From NCBI GenBank assembly GCA_028710895.1, contig JAQTTH010000026.1, positions 1 through 52,585 on the forward strand: 52,585 nt of DNA, written 5' to 3'. This DNA is from Paludibacter sp. (lineage in GTDB: Bacteria; Bacteroidota; Bacteroidia; Bacteroidales; Paludibacteraceae). Positions 6,824-15,643 of this stretch are shown here, one piece after another (within the stretch, counting starts at the first letter, position 1; each line of letters opens with the position of its first letter). The notes below the pieces were generated by a model. That model was not told the DNA's origin and ran no database searches. It saw only the letters and a program-made list of their open reading frames with translations. Made by a program: the position numbers and the translations under genes.

Positions 6824-9472
6824 ATGAAAATTGCACTTCGTTTTTTTATCTTCGCTTTGGCCCTCTCTCTTTCGATAACATCTTTCTCACAAAAAAGCAG
6901 TACACAAACATTTACTAAAGTTATTGGTGCCCGATTTGCCAAGCAGTGGAGCAACGAGCAGCAAGAGAAGGCATATTTGCATACTGACAAACCCTATTAC
7001 AGTGCGGGAGAAGATATTTGGTTTAAGGGTTATGTTGTAAATGCAACAACGCACATTCCTAAGTCATTAAGTCGTTTTTTGTATGTGGAACTGATAGATA
7101 AGTCGAATGCAGTTGTTACGCGTGTAAAAATCAAGAAAGATTCGCTAGGATTTTCAGGTTGTTTAAAACTTCAACCAGAGTTAAAAGCCGGTGATTACGC
7201 TCTTCGGGCATATACCTATTGGATGCAAAATGCAACTCCTGATTTCTTTTTCAGCAAGAACATCTATATTGGAAACGCGATTGATGACTATGTGAAAAGT
7301 CAGATTACTTATGGAAAGACGATTAATGGAAAAATAATTGCCACAATCAGTTTTACGGATGCCAACAGAAATCCGGTTTCAGGAAAAATCGTGGATGTTT
7401 TTCAGAACTGGAACAATCCTCAAAGCAAGAAGGGTACTCAGACAACGAATAAGGACGGAAAAATTAATGTAGAGTTGTCGGTTGATTCAACGAATCATGC
7501 ATTGAAAATAATTGATGTGTCGATAAATGAACCTGGTAATAAATATAAAACCCGGTTTTTTATGCCTGAATTCGGAGATGATTTCGATGTCCAATTTTTC
7601 CCCGAAAGCGGTTCGTTGTTAAGTGGTGAACTTCAGGTTGTAGGTTTTAAAGCAATTGGCCCGGATGGTATATCAGTTGATGTTACGGGTAAAATATATA
7701 CATCAAAAGGTCAGGATATAGCAGATTTCAGCTCTTTAAATAAAGGGATGGGAAAATTCACTATGGAGCCCGAAGTTGGTGAAACGTATTATGCTATAGT
7801 AAAGTCTTCAAAAGGTGTTGAGCGTAAGTTTAATCTACCTGTACCAGTCAATAATGGTATTATCTTACATTTGGTAAGTAACCGGGGGAAGATTTATTAT
7901 GAAATGAAGAATCGCACAGGGCTTCCGAACGACCGTTATAATTTGCTTGTGCATTCGCGCGGTAGAGCTTTAGCATTGCTCGCGCTAAAGGACAGTGTGG
8001 GTCAGGTTTCTGAGGCGCTGTTGCCTCCCGGTGTTATTTCTTTCTCTGTAATTGACACATTATATAATACCTATTGTGAGAGGTTGTTTTTTGTTCCGAG
8101 AACTGTTAACCCAACTGTTTCTATGGTAAGTGATAAACCCGTTTATGGTAAGCGACAAGCAGTGAATCTGGATTTAAATCTACAGTCGGCTACAGGGAAA
8201 GTAGCACAGGGTAATTTTTCAATTAGCGTGACTGATAGCAAAACCGTAAAGCTAGATTCGCTGGGTGGAGATATTTTGAGTTATCTGCTTTTAAGTTCTG
8301 ATATTAAAGGGTACATTGAAGAGCCGGGTAGCTATTTTCTTGACAATACGATGGTTGGAAGAGAAAAACTAGATGTGTTGATGTTAACACAGGGTTGGAA
8401 ACGATTCAGCACAGCTGCAGTTGTGAAAGCAAATTTCAAAGAACCGGCTTATTATATGGAAGTTGGTCAAGCGTTGACAGGTAAGGTGCTGGATATCTTC
8501 AATAAGCCAGCTAAAAAATGTGGTATAATTATGCTCTCGCCTATGAAGGGAATGATTAAGCTGGCGCAAACAGATAGCCTTGGACGTTATTTGATTGATG
8601 GGTTTGAATTTGCCGATAGTACATCGTTTGTTGTGAAAGCAAAAAGAGAAAAAGGATTTGGCGATGTAGAGATAGTTGCTGATGCCGATGTTTTTCCCAC
8701 ATCATCTCTTTTTATACCTACAACGCCGCTTAAAACGGCATTGACATCTTCTGATTATTTTCAACAAAGTAAAGAAAAGTATTATTCGGATGGAGGGATG
8801 CGGGTTGTTGATTTGGGAGAAGTTACCGTAAAAGCTGCAAAAATAAACAAGAATGAGACGAAGCATTATTATGATGGAAGTGAAGATGTGAAAATGACAT
8901 CAGAGAAACTGGAGGATTATCCGGGAATGGGTGTGCTTGAAATTTTATCCATGATGGCCGGAATACAGGTAAATGGCGATCAGGTCTCAATTCGTGGAAG
9001 CTCAGGTAATCCATTGTTTTTGATAGATGAAATAGAATCGTTAAGTATGGATGATATAACGTATCTGACTTCGAATGATATTGAGTCGATTTCAGTATTC
9101 AAAGGGGTCAATACAGCTATTTTTGGGTCTAAGGGAGGCAATGGTGTAGTGGCAATATCCCTCAAGAAAGGTTTTGTACGTAAGGCAGATACGCCTATAA
9201 GTATGACGACGGTTACTCCATTGGGGCTTCAAAAACCAACAGCATTTTATGTGCCTAAATATAATGTTGATAGTGTTCGCTTAAATAGAAAGTCGGATTT
9301 GAGAACAACTATCTATTGGAATCCAAAACTTGTATCTGATAGTACAGGGACGGTACATGTGAAATTTTTCACAGCTGATAAGGCTAATAATTATTCAGTA
9401 GTTTTAGAGGGGATTAGTAATACCGGTGAAATTTTCCGATATGTAGGAATGCTAAGGAGAGAGGGAGAATGA
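6824..9472 (+). CDS. Exported MG2-like protein with C-terminal TonB-plug domain (no barrel)
   Basis: 882 residues with a signal peptide ending ...ITSFSQ. Residues 35-145 resemble the macroglobulin MG2 domain (YLHTDKPYYSAGEDIWFKGY; ends DYALRAYTYWMQ), and further beta-sandwich segments follow. Residues about 660-785 form a TonB-dependent-receptor plug (LGEVTVKA, then PGMGVLEILSMMAGIQV, ...SIRGSSGNPLFLIDE, GGNGVVAISLKKG). About 100 residues of one more beta domain finish the protein, so no 22-strand barrel can follow. Similar chimeras are common in Bacteroidetes, and their role is not established. The protein is probably in the periplasm or on the outer membrane. Confidence 0.75.
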   Translation: MKIALRFFIFALALSLSITSFSQKSSTQTFTKVIGARFAKQWSNEQQEKAYLHTDKPYYSAGEDIWFKGYVVNATTHIPKSLSRFLYVELIDKSNAVVTRVKIKKDSLGFSGCLKLQPELKAGDYALRAYTYWMQNATPDFFFSKNIYIGNAIDDYVKSQITYGKTINGKIIATISFTDANRNPVSGKIVDVFQNWNNPQSKKGTQTTNKDGKINVELSVDSTNHALKIIDVSINEPGNKYKTRFFMPEFGDDFDVQFFPESGSLLSGELQVVGFKAIGPDGISVDVTGKIYTSKGQDIADFSSLNKGMGKFTMEPEVGETYYAIVKSSKGVERKFNLPVPVNNGIILHLVSNRGKIYYEMKNRTGLPNDRYNLLVHSRGRALALLALKDSVGQVSEALLPPGVISFSVIDTLYNTYCERLFFVPRTVNPTVSMVSDKPVYGKRQAVNLDLNLQSATGKVAQGNFSISVTDSKTVKLDSLGGDILSYLLLSSDIKGYIEEPGSYFLDNTMVGREKLDVLMLTQGWKRFSTAAVVKANFKEPAYYMEVGQALTGKVLDIFNKPAKKCGIIMLSPMKGMIKLAQTDSLGRYLIDGFEFADSTSFVVKAKREKGFGDVEIVADADVFPTSSLFIPTTPLKTALTSSDYFQQSKEKYYSDGGMRVVDLGEVTVKAAKINKNETKHYYDGSEDVKMTSEKLEDYPGMGVLEILSMMAGIQVNGDQVSIRGSSGNPLFLIDEIESLSMDDITYLTSNDIESISVFKGVNTAIFGSKGGNGVVAISLKKGFVRKADTPISMTTVTPLGLQKPTAFYVPKYNVDSVRLNRKSDLRTTIYWNPKLVSDSTGTVHVKFFTADKANNYSVVLEGISNTGEIFRYVGMLRREGE

Positions 9473-9490
9473 AAACAATAGAAAATAATA

Positions 9491-9526
9491 AAAACGTCCC
9501 GAAATTTAATATTTCGGGACGTTTTT
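9491..9526. terminator. Bidirectional terminator between convergent genes
   Basis: An 11-bp perfect stem, CGTCCCGAAAT/ATTTCGGGACG, around a 5-nt loop, flanked by AAAA on the left and TTTTT on the right. It works on both strands and serves both the plus-strand MG2/plug gene and the minus-strand etf operon. Confidence 0.92.
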
Positions 9527-9545
9527 GTGTTTATTCGGTTGACTT

Positions 9546-11258
9546 TTATTGAACTTTGTAAATGTCAATATGTTCTACTTCGAATTTCTTGATAAATGCT
9601 GCATGACGACGAACTTCCACTTCGCCAAAGTTGATATAGACTTCAGCAGATTTGCGGAATTGGTCTTCGGTATCGCGCGAAGCATCAATTAGCAATAAAT
9701 AGCCCATTACAATATGTCCGGCCATTTCTACCATACGACGAGCCTGGAAATCAAGATATTCCTGATTCTTAGTTTCGTTTACACGGGCAACAGTATTTTC
9801 GAACAAATTAGTCATAATCTGCAAGCGTTTGCGCAACGAGGTAAATTCAGGATTAATTGGCTGTGCATCGTAATCACGAATGATTTTCAGGTAATTACCG
9901 GTTGTTACGTGGCGGATAGCCGCTACAACTTGCAATTGTGAAGTTCCTTCGTAAATGGTCATAATACGTGCATCGCGGAAGTGACGTTCGCAGGCATAAT
10001 CTTTCATGAAACCTGAGCCACCATGTACCTGAATTGAATCATAAGCATTTTGGTTGGCATATTCGCTGGTAAACATTTTAAGCATTGGAGTCAAAGCATC
10101 TGCCAGTTTAGCATACTCTTTATATTCTGCTTTTTCTTCCGGTTCCAGTTTGCGTTCGCTTTCAATGGCTTCGTAGATTTTATAAATATCTACAAAACGG
10201 GTTGTTTCGTAAAGCAATGAGCGTGAAGCATCCAATTTGGCTTTGATAACCGATACCATTTCGAATACAGCAGGGAATTCAATAATAGCTTTTCCAAATT
10301 GTTTACGATCGCGGGCATACGCTAACGCTTCGTTGTAAGCTGCAGCTGAAAGACCAACCGATTGAGCACCAATACCCAAACGAGCACCGTTCATCAATGA
10401 CATAACGTATTTGATAAGTCCCATGCGGCGTGTTCCAACCAATTTGGCCGGTGTGTTGTTAAATACCAACTCGCAGGTTGGAGAACCTTTGATACCTAAT
10501 TTGTTTTCGATACGACGAACTAATACTGTGTTATCATGCTTATTATCTGCAACGAAATAAGAAAGTCCGCGACCATCGCTGGTACCTTCTTCGGAACGGG
10601 CCAATACAAGTTTAATTTGAGCGTCACCGTTGGTAATAAAACGTTTTACACCATTCAAATACCACATGCCATCAGCTTCGTTGAAAGTTGCTTTCAACTG
10701 AACAGCTTGCAAGTCAGAGCCCGCATCTGGTTCAGTTAAGTCCATTGAGCATGTTGCACCCTGAGTTACACGGGGCAGAAATTCAGCTTTGATTTCTTCA
10801 GAAGCAAATTCCGAAATCGTTTCGGCACAGTCCTGAAGTCCCCAAATGTTTGCAAAGCCGGCATCGGCACGTGATACCATTTCGCCCGACATTACGTAGG
10901 CCACCATTGGGAAATTTAAACCTCCGTATTGGCGTGGCAAAGTGATACCATATACACCGGCCTGAGTTAGTGCTTCGTGGTTTTCCTGAGTCCCGCGGGC
11001 ATATTTTACGCGGCTGTTGATTACTTCCGGGCCGTCGTGATCAACACTTTCGGCATTGGGGGCAATAATATCACCACAAATTTCCCCGATAATTTCAAGT
11101 ACTTTTTTGTAGTTGTCGATAGCATCTTCAAAATCGCGTGATGCATAATCGTATTTGTCTTTTTCAGCGAAGTTGCGCTCCTTGAGTGCAACGATTTTTT
11201 GCATCAACGGATGCGAAAGCTGAAATTTGATGGCAGGATTGTCGTTAAAAAAGTTCAT
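9546..11258 (-). CDS. Acyl-CoA dehydrogenase, long form with C-terminal extension
   Basis: 570 residues against about 380 for standard acyl-CoA dehydrogenases. The core has the N-terminal helical domain, the FAD/substrate segment MDLTEPDAGSDL, the beta domain with GIKGSPTCEL, and the C-terminal helical domain with the catalytic Glu in IYEGTSQLQ. About 125-170 extra residues follow, as in a Bacteroidetes/long-chain subgroup. It oxidises an acyl-CoA to the enoyl-CoA and passes electrons to the ETF encoded by the two upstream genes (1-nt gap to etfA). Chain-length preference cannot be read from the sequence. Confidence 0.93.
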   Translation of the reverse strand: MNFFNDNPAIKFQLSHPLMQKIVALKERNFAEKDKYDYASRDFEDAIDNYKKVLEIIGEICGDIIAPNAESVDHDGPEVINSRVKYARGTQENHEALTQAGVYGITLPRQYGGLNFPMVAYVMSGEMVSRADAGFANIWGLQDCAETISEFASEEIKAEFLPRVTQGATCSMDLTEPDAGSDLQAVQLKATFNEADGMWYLNGVKRFITNGDAQIKLVLARSEEGTSDGRGLSYFVADNKHDNTVLVRRIENKLGIKGSPTCELVFNNTPAKLVGTRRMGLIKYVMSLMNGARLGIGAQSVGLSAAAYNEALAYARDRKQFGKAIIEFPAVFEMVSVIKAKLDASRSLLYETTRFVDIYKIYEAIESERKLEPEEKAEYKEYAKLADALTPMLKMFTSEYANQNAYDSIQVHGGSGFMKDYACERHFRDARIMTIYEGTSQLQVVAAIRHVTTGNYLKIIRDYDAQPINPEFTSLRKRLQIMTNLFENTVARVNETKNQEYLDFQARRMVEMAGHIVMGYLLLIDASRDTEDQFRKSAEVYINFGEVEVRRHAAFIKKFEVEHIDIYKVQ

Positions 11259-11259
11259 G

Positions 11260-12279
11260 TTATTTCGAGTTCTTTTTGTAATACTTAATCATTTTAGGAA
11301 GCACTTCTTCTACCGTTCCGGTAATTACATAATCGGCAATTTGGTTGATGGGTGCTTTTGGGTCGCTGTTGATGGCGATGATCATAGCACTTTCCTGCAT
11401 ACCGGCAATGTGTTGAATTTGTCCTGATATACCGCAAGCGATATACAATTTTGGACGAACGGTTGTACCTGTCTGACCAATTTGACGTTCATGTTCAGAG
11501 AATCCGGCATCTACAGCCGCACGCGAAGCACCAACTTCTCCACCAAGGGTAGCAGCCAGCTCGTGCAATAATTGAAAATTGTCTGCACTTCCAACTCCAT
11601 ACCCCCCGGCAACAATAATTGGTGAGCCTTTGATATTAAGTTTCGACTTTTCCATGTGGCGTTCGATAACCTCAACCACAAAATCAGTATCTTCAACGTA
11701 TTTTGCAACTTCCAGTTTGCGGGTTTTCCCTACAAACTTAGCATCTTTAATTTCTTTTTTCATCACACCTTCGCGAACTGTAGCCATTTGTGGGCGACAA
11801 TCAGGATTCACGATAGTTGCAACGATATTTCCACCAAAAGCAGGACGAATCTGATAAAGCAGATTGTCGTACACTTTACCCGCTTTTTTGTCTTCGTAAG
11901 TACCAATTTCCAACGAGGTACAATCGGCAGTAAGTCCGCTAAATAAAGCCGACGAAACACGGGGACCTAAGTCGCGACCAATAGAGGTAGCGCCCATAAG
12001 ACATATCTGTGGTTTTTCTTCTTTAAAAAGATTTACAAGCAACGAAGTGTGAGGTAATGATGTATAAGGAGCCAAACGTTTATCGTCGGCAAGGTGAAGA
12101 ATATCCACACCATAAGGGAAAACCTGCGCTCCAATACCATCCAGTTTATGGCCTGCTGCAACAGCTTCTAATTTACAGTTCAATTGTTTGGCCAGGCTAC
12201 GGCCTTTGGTGAGCAATTCTAAGCTAACGTCGCCTACAATGCCATCTTCTATTTCAAGATATACAAATATATTGTTCAT
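11260..12279 (-). CDS. etfA: Electron transfer flavoprotein alpha subunit
   Basis: 339 residues. The C-terminal FAD domain carries the ETF-alpha signature: IVAGGYGVGS, then GASRAAVDAGF, QIGQTGTTVRPKLYIACGISGQIQHIAGM and INSDPKAPI. EtfA with EtfB forms the soluble dimer that accepts electrons from the adjacent acyl-CoA dehydrogenase. It is the middle gene of a tight operon (6 nt after etfB, 1 nt before the dehydrogenase). Whether this ETF bifurcates electrons (NADH to ferredoxin plus crotonyl-CoA) is open. Confidence 0.95.
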   Translation of the reverse strand: MNNIFVYLEIEDGIVGDVSLELLTKGRSLAKQLNCKLEAVAAGHKLDGIGAQVFPYGVDILHLADDKRLAPYTSLPHTSLLVNLFKEEKPQICLMGATSIGRDLGPRVSSALFSGLTADCTSLEIGTYEDKKAGKVYDNLLYQIRPAFGGNIVATIVNPDCRPQMATVREGVMKKEIKDAKFVGKTRKLEVAKYVEDTDFVVEVIERHMEKSKLNIKGSPIIVAGGYGVGSADNFQLLHELAATLGGEVGASRAAVDAGFSEHERQIGQTGTTVRPKLYIACGISGQIQHIAGMQESAMIIAINSDPKAPINQIADYVITGTVEEVLPKMIKYYKKNSK

Positions 12280-12285
12280 GGTAAA

Positions 12286-13158
12286 TTATCCTATCGTGTG
12301 ATTAGCAATTAATTCTTTTATCAAATCTTCAACTTCAACATCTGCAGCCGTCAGGCGTTTGCTTTCTTTGGCGGTAAATACCACGTTCTCGATTTGCTTA
12401 ACTTTGGTTGGAGAACCGCTGAGTCCAAGCCATTGAATTTCGTGTTCTATGTCGCTTACTCCCCACTCGCTTATATTTAAATAAGGTCGTAAATCATAGA
12501 AATCAGAATAATCATTCCCGGCTTCCTGTTTTTCGGTAGGGGTGGCTGCACGTTTAAACTTCATGGTTAGTTTGGCGTGGCGTGGACGACATTCAGGAGC
12601 AGAGCCATTTACAGTGATAACCATTGGAAGAGGACCTCGCACTACTTCAACGCCGCGTTCGAGGCGACGTTTAACGGTGATTTTATTATCGGATAGATCC
12701 AGAATTTCTTCGGCATATGTGATTTGTGGCATTCCCAGTTTTTCGGCAACCTGCGGTCCAACCTGAGCTGTATCACCATCGATGGCTTGACGACCGCACA
12801 CGATTAAATCAACTTTACCCATTTTGCGGATAGCGCATGCAAGTGCATACGAAGTGGCAAGAGTATCTGAACCGGCGAATTCACGACCGCTCAAGAGGTA
12901 ACCACCGTCGGCACCACGATACATACTTTCTCGGATAATTTCAGCGGCACGCGCAGGTCCCATAGTCAGGACATGAACTGTAGCACCTTCAATTTTACTT
13001 TTCAAGCGGAGAGCTTGTTCAAGCGCATTTAAATCTTCGGGATTGTAGATTGCAGGAAGCGCAGCACGGTTTACGGTACCATCGGCTTTCATTGCATCTT
13101 TCCCTACGTTGCGCGTGTCGGGTACTTGCTTGGCAAGAACAACAATGTTAAAACTCAT
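12286..13158 (-). CDS. etfB: Electron transfer flavoprotein beta subunit
   Basis: 290 residues. It has the ETF-beta N-terminus (NIVVLAKQVPDTRN), GRQAIDGDTAQVGPQVAEKLG, and the C-terminal signature region VRGPLPMVITVNGSAPECRPR. The segment REFAGSDTLATSYALACAI is like that of anaerobic, possibly bifurcating ETFs, although this is an impression and not a test. It is the first gene of the operon and has a clear promoter about 125 nt upstream. Confidence 0.95.
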   Translation of the reverse strand: MSFNIVVLAKQVPDTRNVGKDAMKADGTVNRAALPAIYNPEDLNALEQALRLKSKIEGATVHVLTMGPARAAEIIRESMYRGADGGYLLSGREFAGSDTLATSYALACAIRKMGKVDLIVCGRQAIDGDTAQVGPQVAEKLGMPQITYAEEILDLSDNKITVKRRLERGVEVVRGPLPMVITVNGSAPECRPRHAKLTMKFKRAATPTEKQEAGNDYSDFYDLRPYLNISEWGVSDIEHEIQWLGLSGSPTKVKQIENVVFTAKESKRLTAADVEVEDLIKELIANHTIG

Positions 13159-13285
13159 TTTCTGATAATTAGATTAATATATTATGACTAAATAAAACTT
13201 CTGAGACTTTGTATATTCTTGCTTTTTTGCGGGCGTGACTTACTGATTATAATTTTAAGGCCGCTCTTTGTTGAAAAAAGCCTCG

Positions 13286-13315
13286 CAAAAATACCACTAA
13301 ATCTTGAAATTGCAA
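13286..13315 (-). promoter_or_regulatory. etf operon promoter
   Basis: The minus strand reads TTG (13313-13315), 19 nt, TATTTTTG (13286-13293). The start site would be near 13280, leaving a leader of about 120 nt before etfB. Confidence 0.7.
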
Positions 13316-13370
13316 TTTTTTATTGCACAAAAATCCTAAAATGTGCATAAAATATTTCGGTATAAATTGC

Positions 13371-13409
13371 ATAAAAAAACCGTGAGACTTTTCACAAAGT
13401 CTCACGGTT
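13371..13409 (-). terminator. Strong intrinsic terminator, minus strand
   Basis: A perfect 12-bp stem (13378-13389 with 13398-13409) and an 8-nt loop. On the minus strand it runs directly into seven T (plus-strand A at 13371-13379). There is no T-run on the plus side, so it acts on minus-strand transcripts only. Confidence 0.85.
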
Positions 13410-13698
13410 AAATAGGTATTAGTTTTTTAAGGTATAAAAAAGATTGTGTTGTTTAGTTAACGGTGGCAAAATAACGGGAAATTTTCCATCGGCACAAATA
13501 AAAAAACATGTTTTATAACCTGTTTTTCGTGTTTTTTGACCGAATTTTATCCTTTTTGTTGTTTGGTTTGTGTGTAATATTTTGGTTTATAGGCGTGTAG
13601 GTCTATGGTTGAATAATTGCTCAAAATTGAATGATTTTTGGGAAAAGATTGATTTATTATGAAATAAGTCAAAATTATAAACCCGTAATTGAGAAATT
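13371..13698 (-). ncRNA. Candidate small non-coding RNA
   Basis: Between a predicted minus-strand promoter (13705-13735) and a very strong minus-strand terminator (13371-13409) lie about 300 nt with no credible open frame. The etf operon has its own promoter beyond the terminator, so this is a separate unit of about 328 nt. The terminator has no protein gene upstream to serve, which is the main argument for an RNA gene. I do not recognise the sequence as tmRNA, RNase P, SRP or 6S RNA. Expression is inferred only. Confidence 0.4.
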
Positions 13699-13704
13699 AT
13701 TCCG

Positions 13705-13735
13705 CAAAGCTACAAAAATCGATTGGAAATTTCAA
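13705..13735 (-). promoter_or_regulatory. Promoter of the candidate small RNA
   Basis: The minus strand reads TTG (13733-13735), 20 nt, TAGCTTTG (13705-13712), fitting TTG...TAnnTTTG. It diverges from the plus-strand promoter at 13761-13791. Confidence 0.5.
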
Positions 13736-13760
13736 AAGAAAGAAATAGAAGCATTAAGAT

Positions 13761-13791
13761 TTGTAAAAATGTAATGAATAAATTATCTTTG
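13761..13791 (+). promoter_or_regulatory. Promoter of the DUF5020 gene
   Basis: TTG (13761-13763), 20 nt, TATCTTTG (13784-13791). The start site would be near 13798, about 23 nt before the start codon. Confidence 0.75.
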
Positions 13792-13820
13792 CACCCATTA
13801 CTAATAAAATGTAAAACACA

Positions 13821-14507
13821 ATGAGAAAAAAAACAGCACTTTTATTGCTTTTCTTGCCTATAGGTTTAATGGCACAGAATCTTCAGTTGCTCTATGATTT
13901 CGGTAAAGATCATAATTATGCAACAACAACACTCGAAATGTTTAAGCCTGATAAATGGGGTAATACCTTCTATTTTGTAGACTTTTATTACGATATGGGA
14001 CCCCAAAAACATCCATCTGGAGCTTATATGGAGATTGCAAGAAATTTGAATTTTTGGAATGGCCCATTGAGTGTTCACGTAGAATACAATGGTGGGTTGG
14101 GTTCTTTCCCCAAACCACTACCTTCAACCGAGCGTTTAGCTTTCCCTATAAATAATGCCTGGTTAATTGGTGCGGATTATGGATTTCATAATGCAGATTT
14201 TAGTAAGACATTGAATTTGCAGGCCATGTATAAACATATAGTTGGAAAACAAGAATCGGCCCAGATGACGGCAGTTTGGGGACTCCATTTTTTTAAACAC
14301 AAATTAAGTTTCACAGGATTTGCCGATTTTTGGTTTGAAAATAATGCCGCGAACACAACGAGTACTGTTTTTCTAACACAGCCACAGCTTTGGTATAATT
14401 TTACTGACCATTTGTCGGCAGGGACAGAGGTTGAATTTGCCAATAATTTTGCAGAAACGCAGGGATTTATTGTGAGACCAAGACTTGCAGTTAAATGGAA
14501 CTTTTAA
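13821..14507 (+). CDS. DUF5020 family outer-membrane protein (Tsx-like barrel)
   Basis: 228 residues with a signal peptide ending ...IGLMAQ (Gln at +1). The mature part alternates aromatic and polar residues in strand-length stretches (LQLLYDFGKDH, FYFVDFYYDMG, LSVHVEYNGGLG, and a final FIVRPRLAVKWNF ending in Phe), as expected of a small outer-membrane beta-barrel recognised by the BAM complex. It resembles the nucleoside channel Tsx in length and layout, but transport of nucleosides is only inferred. It is a single-gene unit between its own promoter and terminator. Confidence 0.75.
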   Translation: MRKKTALLLLFLPIGLMAQNLQLLYDFGKDHNYATTTLEMFKPDKWGNTFYFVDFYYDMGPQKHPSGAYMEIARNLNFWNGPLSVHVEYNGGLGSFPKPLPSTERLAFPINNAWLIGADYGFHNADFSKTLNLQAMYKHIVGKQESAQMTAVWGLHFFKHKLSFTGFADFWFENNAANTTSTVFLTQPQLWYNFTDHLSAGTEVEFANNFAETQGFIVRPRLAVKWNF

Positions 14508-14536
14508 AATTCTGCAGTTAAAGATTTAAATTACTG

Positions 14537-14570
14537 AACCGTATCTGCTTTCTGGCGGGTGCGGTTTTTT
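14537..14570 (+). terminator. Terminator of the DUF5020 gene
   Basis: A 12-bp stem with three G-U pairs (14537-14548 with 14555-14566), a 6-nt loop and a T-rich tail continuing to 14570, starting 30 nt after the stop. Confidence 0.85.
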
Positions 14571-14634
14571 CTTTTGGTAATGGTTTGACTGACTTTTTGA
14601 AGGTTAATAAAACATTCCTTTCCTGAAAATTGAG

Positions 14635-14642
14635 TATCTTTG
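14635..14642 (+). promoter_or_regulatory. -7 element for the glutaminyl cyclase gene
   Basis: TATCTTTG matches TAnnTTTG. It overlaps an upstream in-frame TTG (14640), which rules that TTG out as the start codon and points to the ATG at 14661, 19 nt downstream of the element. Confidence 0.6.
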
Positions 14643-14660
14643 TTGTTCATTAAATTAAAT

Positions 14661-15635
14661 ATGCGAAAAATATTCATTATCCTGCTGGCAGTTTCACAGC
14701 TTGTTTCCTGTAATAAGGCAGCTCAGCAATCTAAAACTGAAGAAAAGGTAGTTGTAGTTCCCGGATTTTCCTCAGATTCGGCTTATAGTTACATTCAAAA
14801 GCAAGTTGATTTTGGTGCAAGAGTGCCAAATACTGTTGCGCACGATGAATGTGCAAAATACTTGTCGGCTAAACTACGGAGTTTCGGAGCTGAGGTTGTT
14901 GAGCAAAATGCTAATCTGAATGCATTTGATGGTACTGTTCTAAAATCTGTCAATATTATTGGTTCTTATAATGTGAAAACCGAAAACAGAGTCGTACTTT
15001 TTTCACACTGGGATTCCCGTCCGTGGGCCGACAATGACCCAAATCCAAAGAACCATAAAAAACCTGTTATGGCTGCCAACGATGGTGCAAGTGGGGTAGG
15101 AGTGCTATTGGAAATGGCAAGATTGATCCATAAAAACGAACCAACGATTGGGGTAGATATTGTTTTTCTGGATTCGGAGGACTATGGTCAGTCAGAAGCA
15201 GTCGGAGGTCAGGCCAATGAAGATTCTTGGTGTTTGGGTACACAGTATTGGGCTGCAAATCCCCATGTTCAGGGATATCGTGCCCGCTATGGTATACTGC
15301 TTGATATGGTTGGTGGAAAACAAGCTACTTTTTACAGGGAGCAGGCATCGGAATATTATGCAGGAAGTGTTGTGAGTACTGTGTGGTCGCAAGCCAAGAG
15401 CCTGGGATTTGGTCAGTACTTTGTCGATGAAAAAGGAGGTGCAATTACGGATGATCACATATATGTGAACAAAATAATTGGAATACCATGTATCGATATT
15501 ATTCAGTACGACCCTAATACCGGTGGCTTTGCAAAATATTGGCATACGGTGAATGATACGATGGAAAATGTAGATAAAAATACCTTGTTTGCAGTGGGGA
15601 CAACACTGATGCATGTTATTTATAATGAGAAATAA
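14661..15635 (+). CDS. Glutaminyl-peptide cyclotransferase-like M28 lipoprotein
   Basis: 324 residues from ATG 14661. The signal peptide ends in the lipobox LVSC, so the protein is membrane-anchored in the periplasm. The M28 zinc-hydrolase fold has the metal ligands of glutaminyl cyclases: SHWDSRPWAD, AANDGASG, the acidic LDSEDYG, and a late His in DDHIYV. Such enzymes convert N-terminal Gln to pyroglutamate. In Bacteroidetes, signal-peptidase substrates often start with Gln and this cyclase is reported essential in P. gingivalis. Several exported proteins of this window have Gln at +1, which fits. It is followed 8 nt later by proB. Confidence 0.87.
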   Translation: MRKIFIILLAVSQLVSCNKAAQQSKTEEKVVVVPGFSSDSAYSYIQKQVDFGARVPNTVAHDECAKYLSAKLRSFGAEVVEQNANLNAFDGTVLKSVNIIGSYNVKTENRVVLFSHWDSRPWADNDPNPKNHKKPVMAANDGASGVGVLLEMARLIHKNEPTIGVDIVFLDSEDYGQSEAVGGQANEDSWCLGTQYWAANPHVQGYRARYGILLDMVGGKQATFYREQASEYYAGSVVSTVWSQAKSLGFGQYFVDEKGGAITDDHIYVNKIIGIPCIDIIQYDPNTGGFAKYWHTVNDTMENVDKNTLFAVGTTLMHVIYNEK

Positions 15636-15643
15636 AATAAATT

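Noticed and set aside
14640-14660. TTG at 14640 as the start of the glutaminyl cyclase
   Set aside because: It falls in the -7 element (14635-14642). The ATG at 14661 begins a normal lipoprotein signal peptide.
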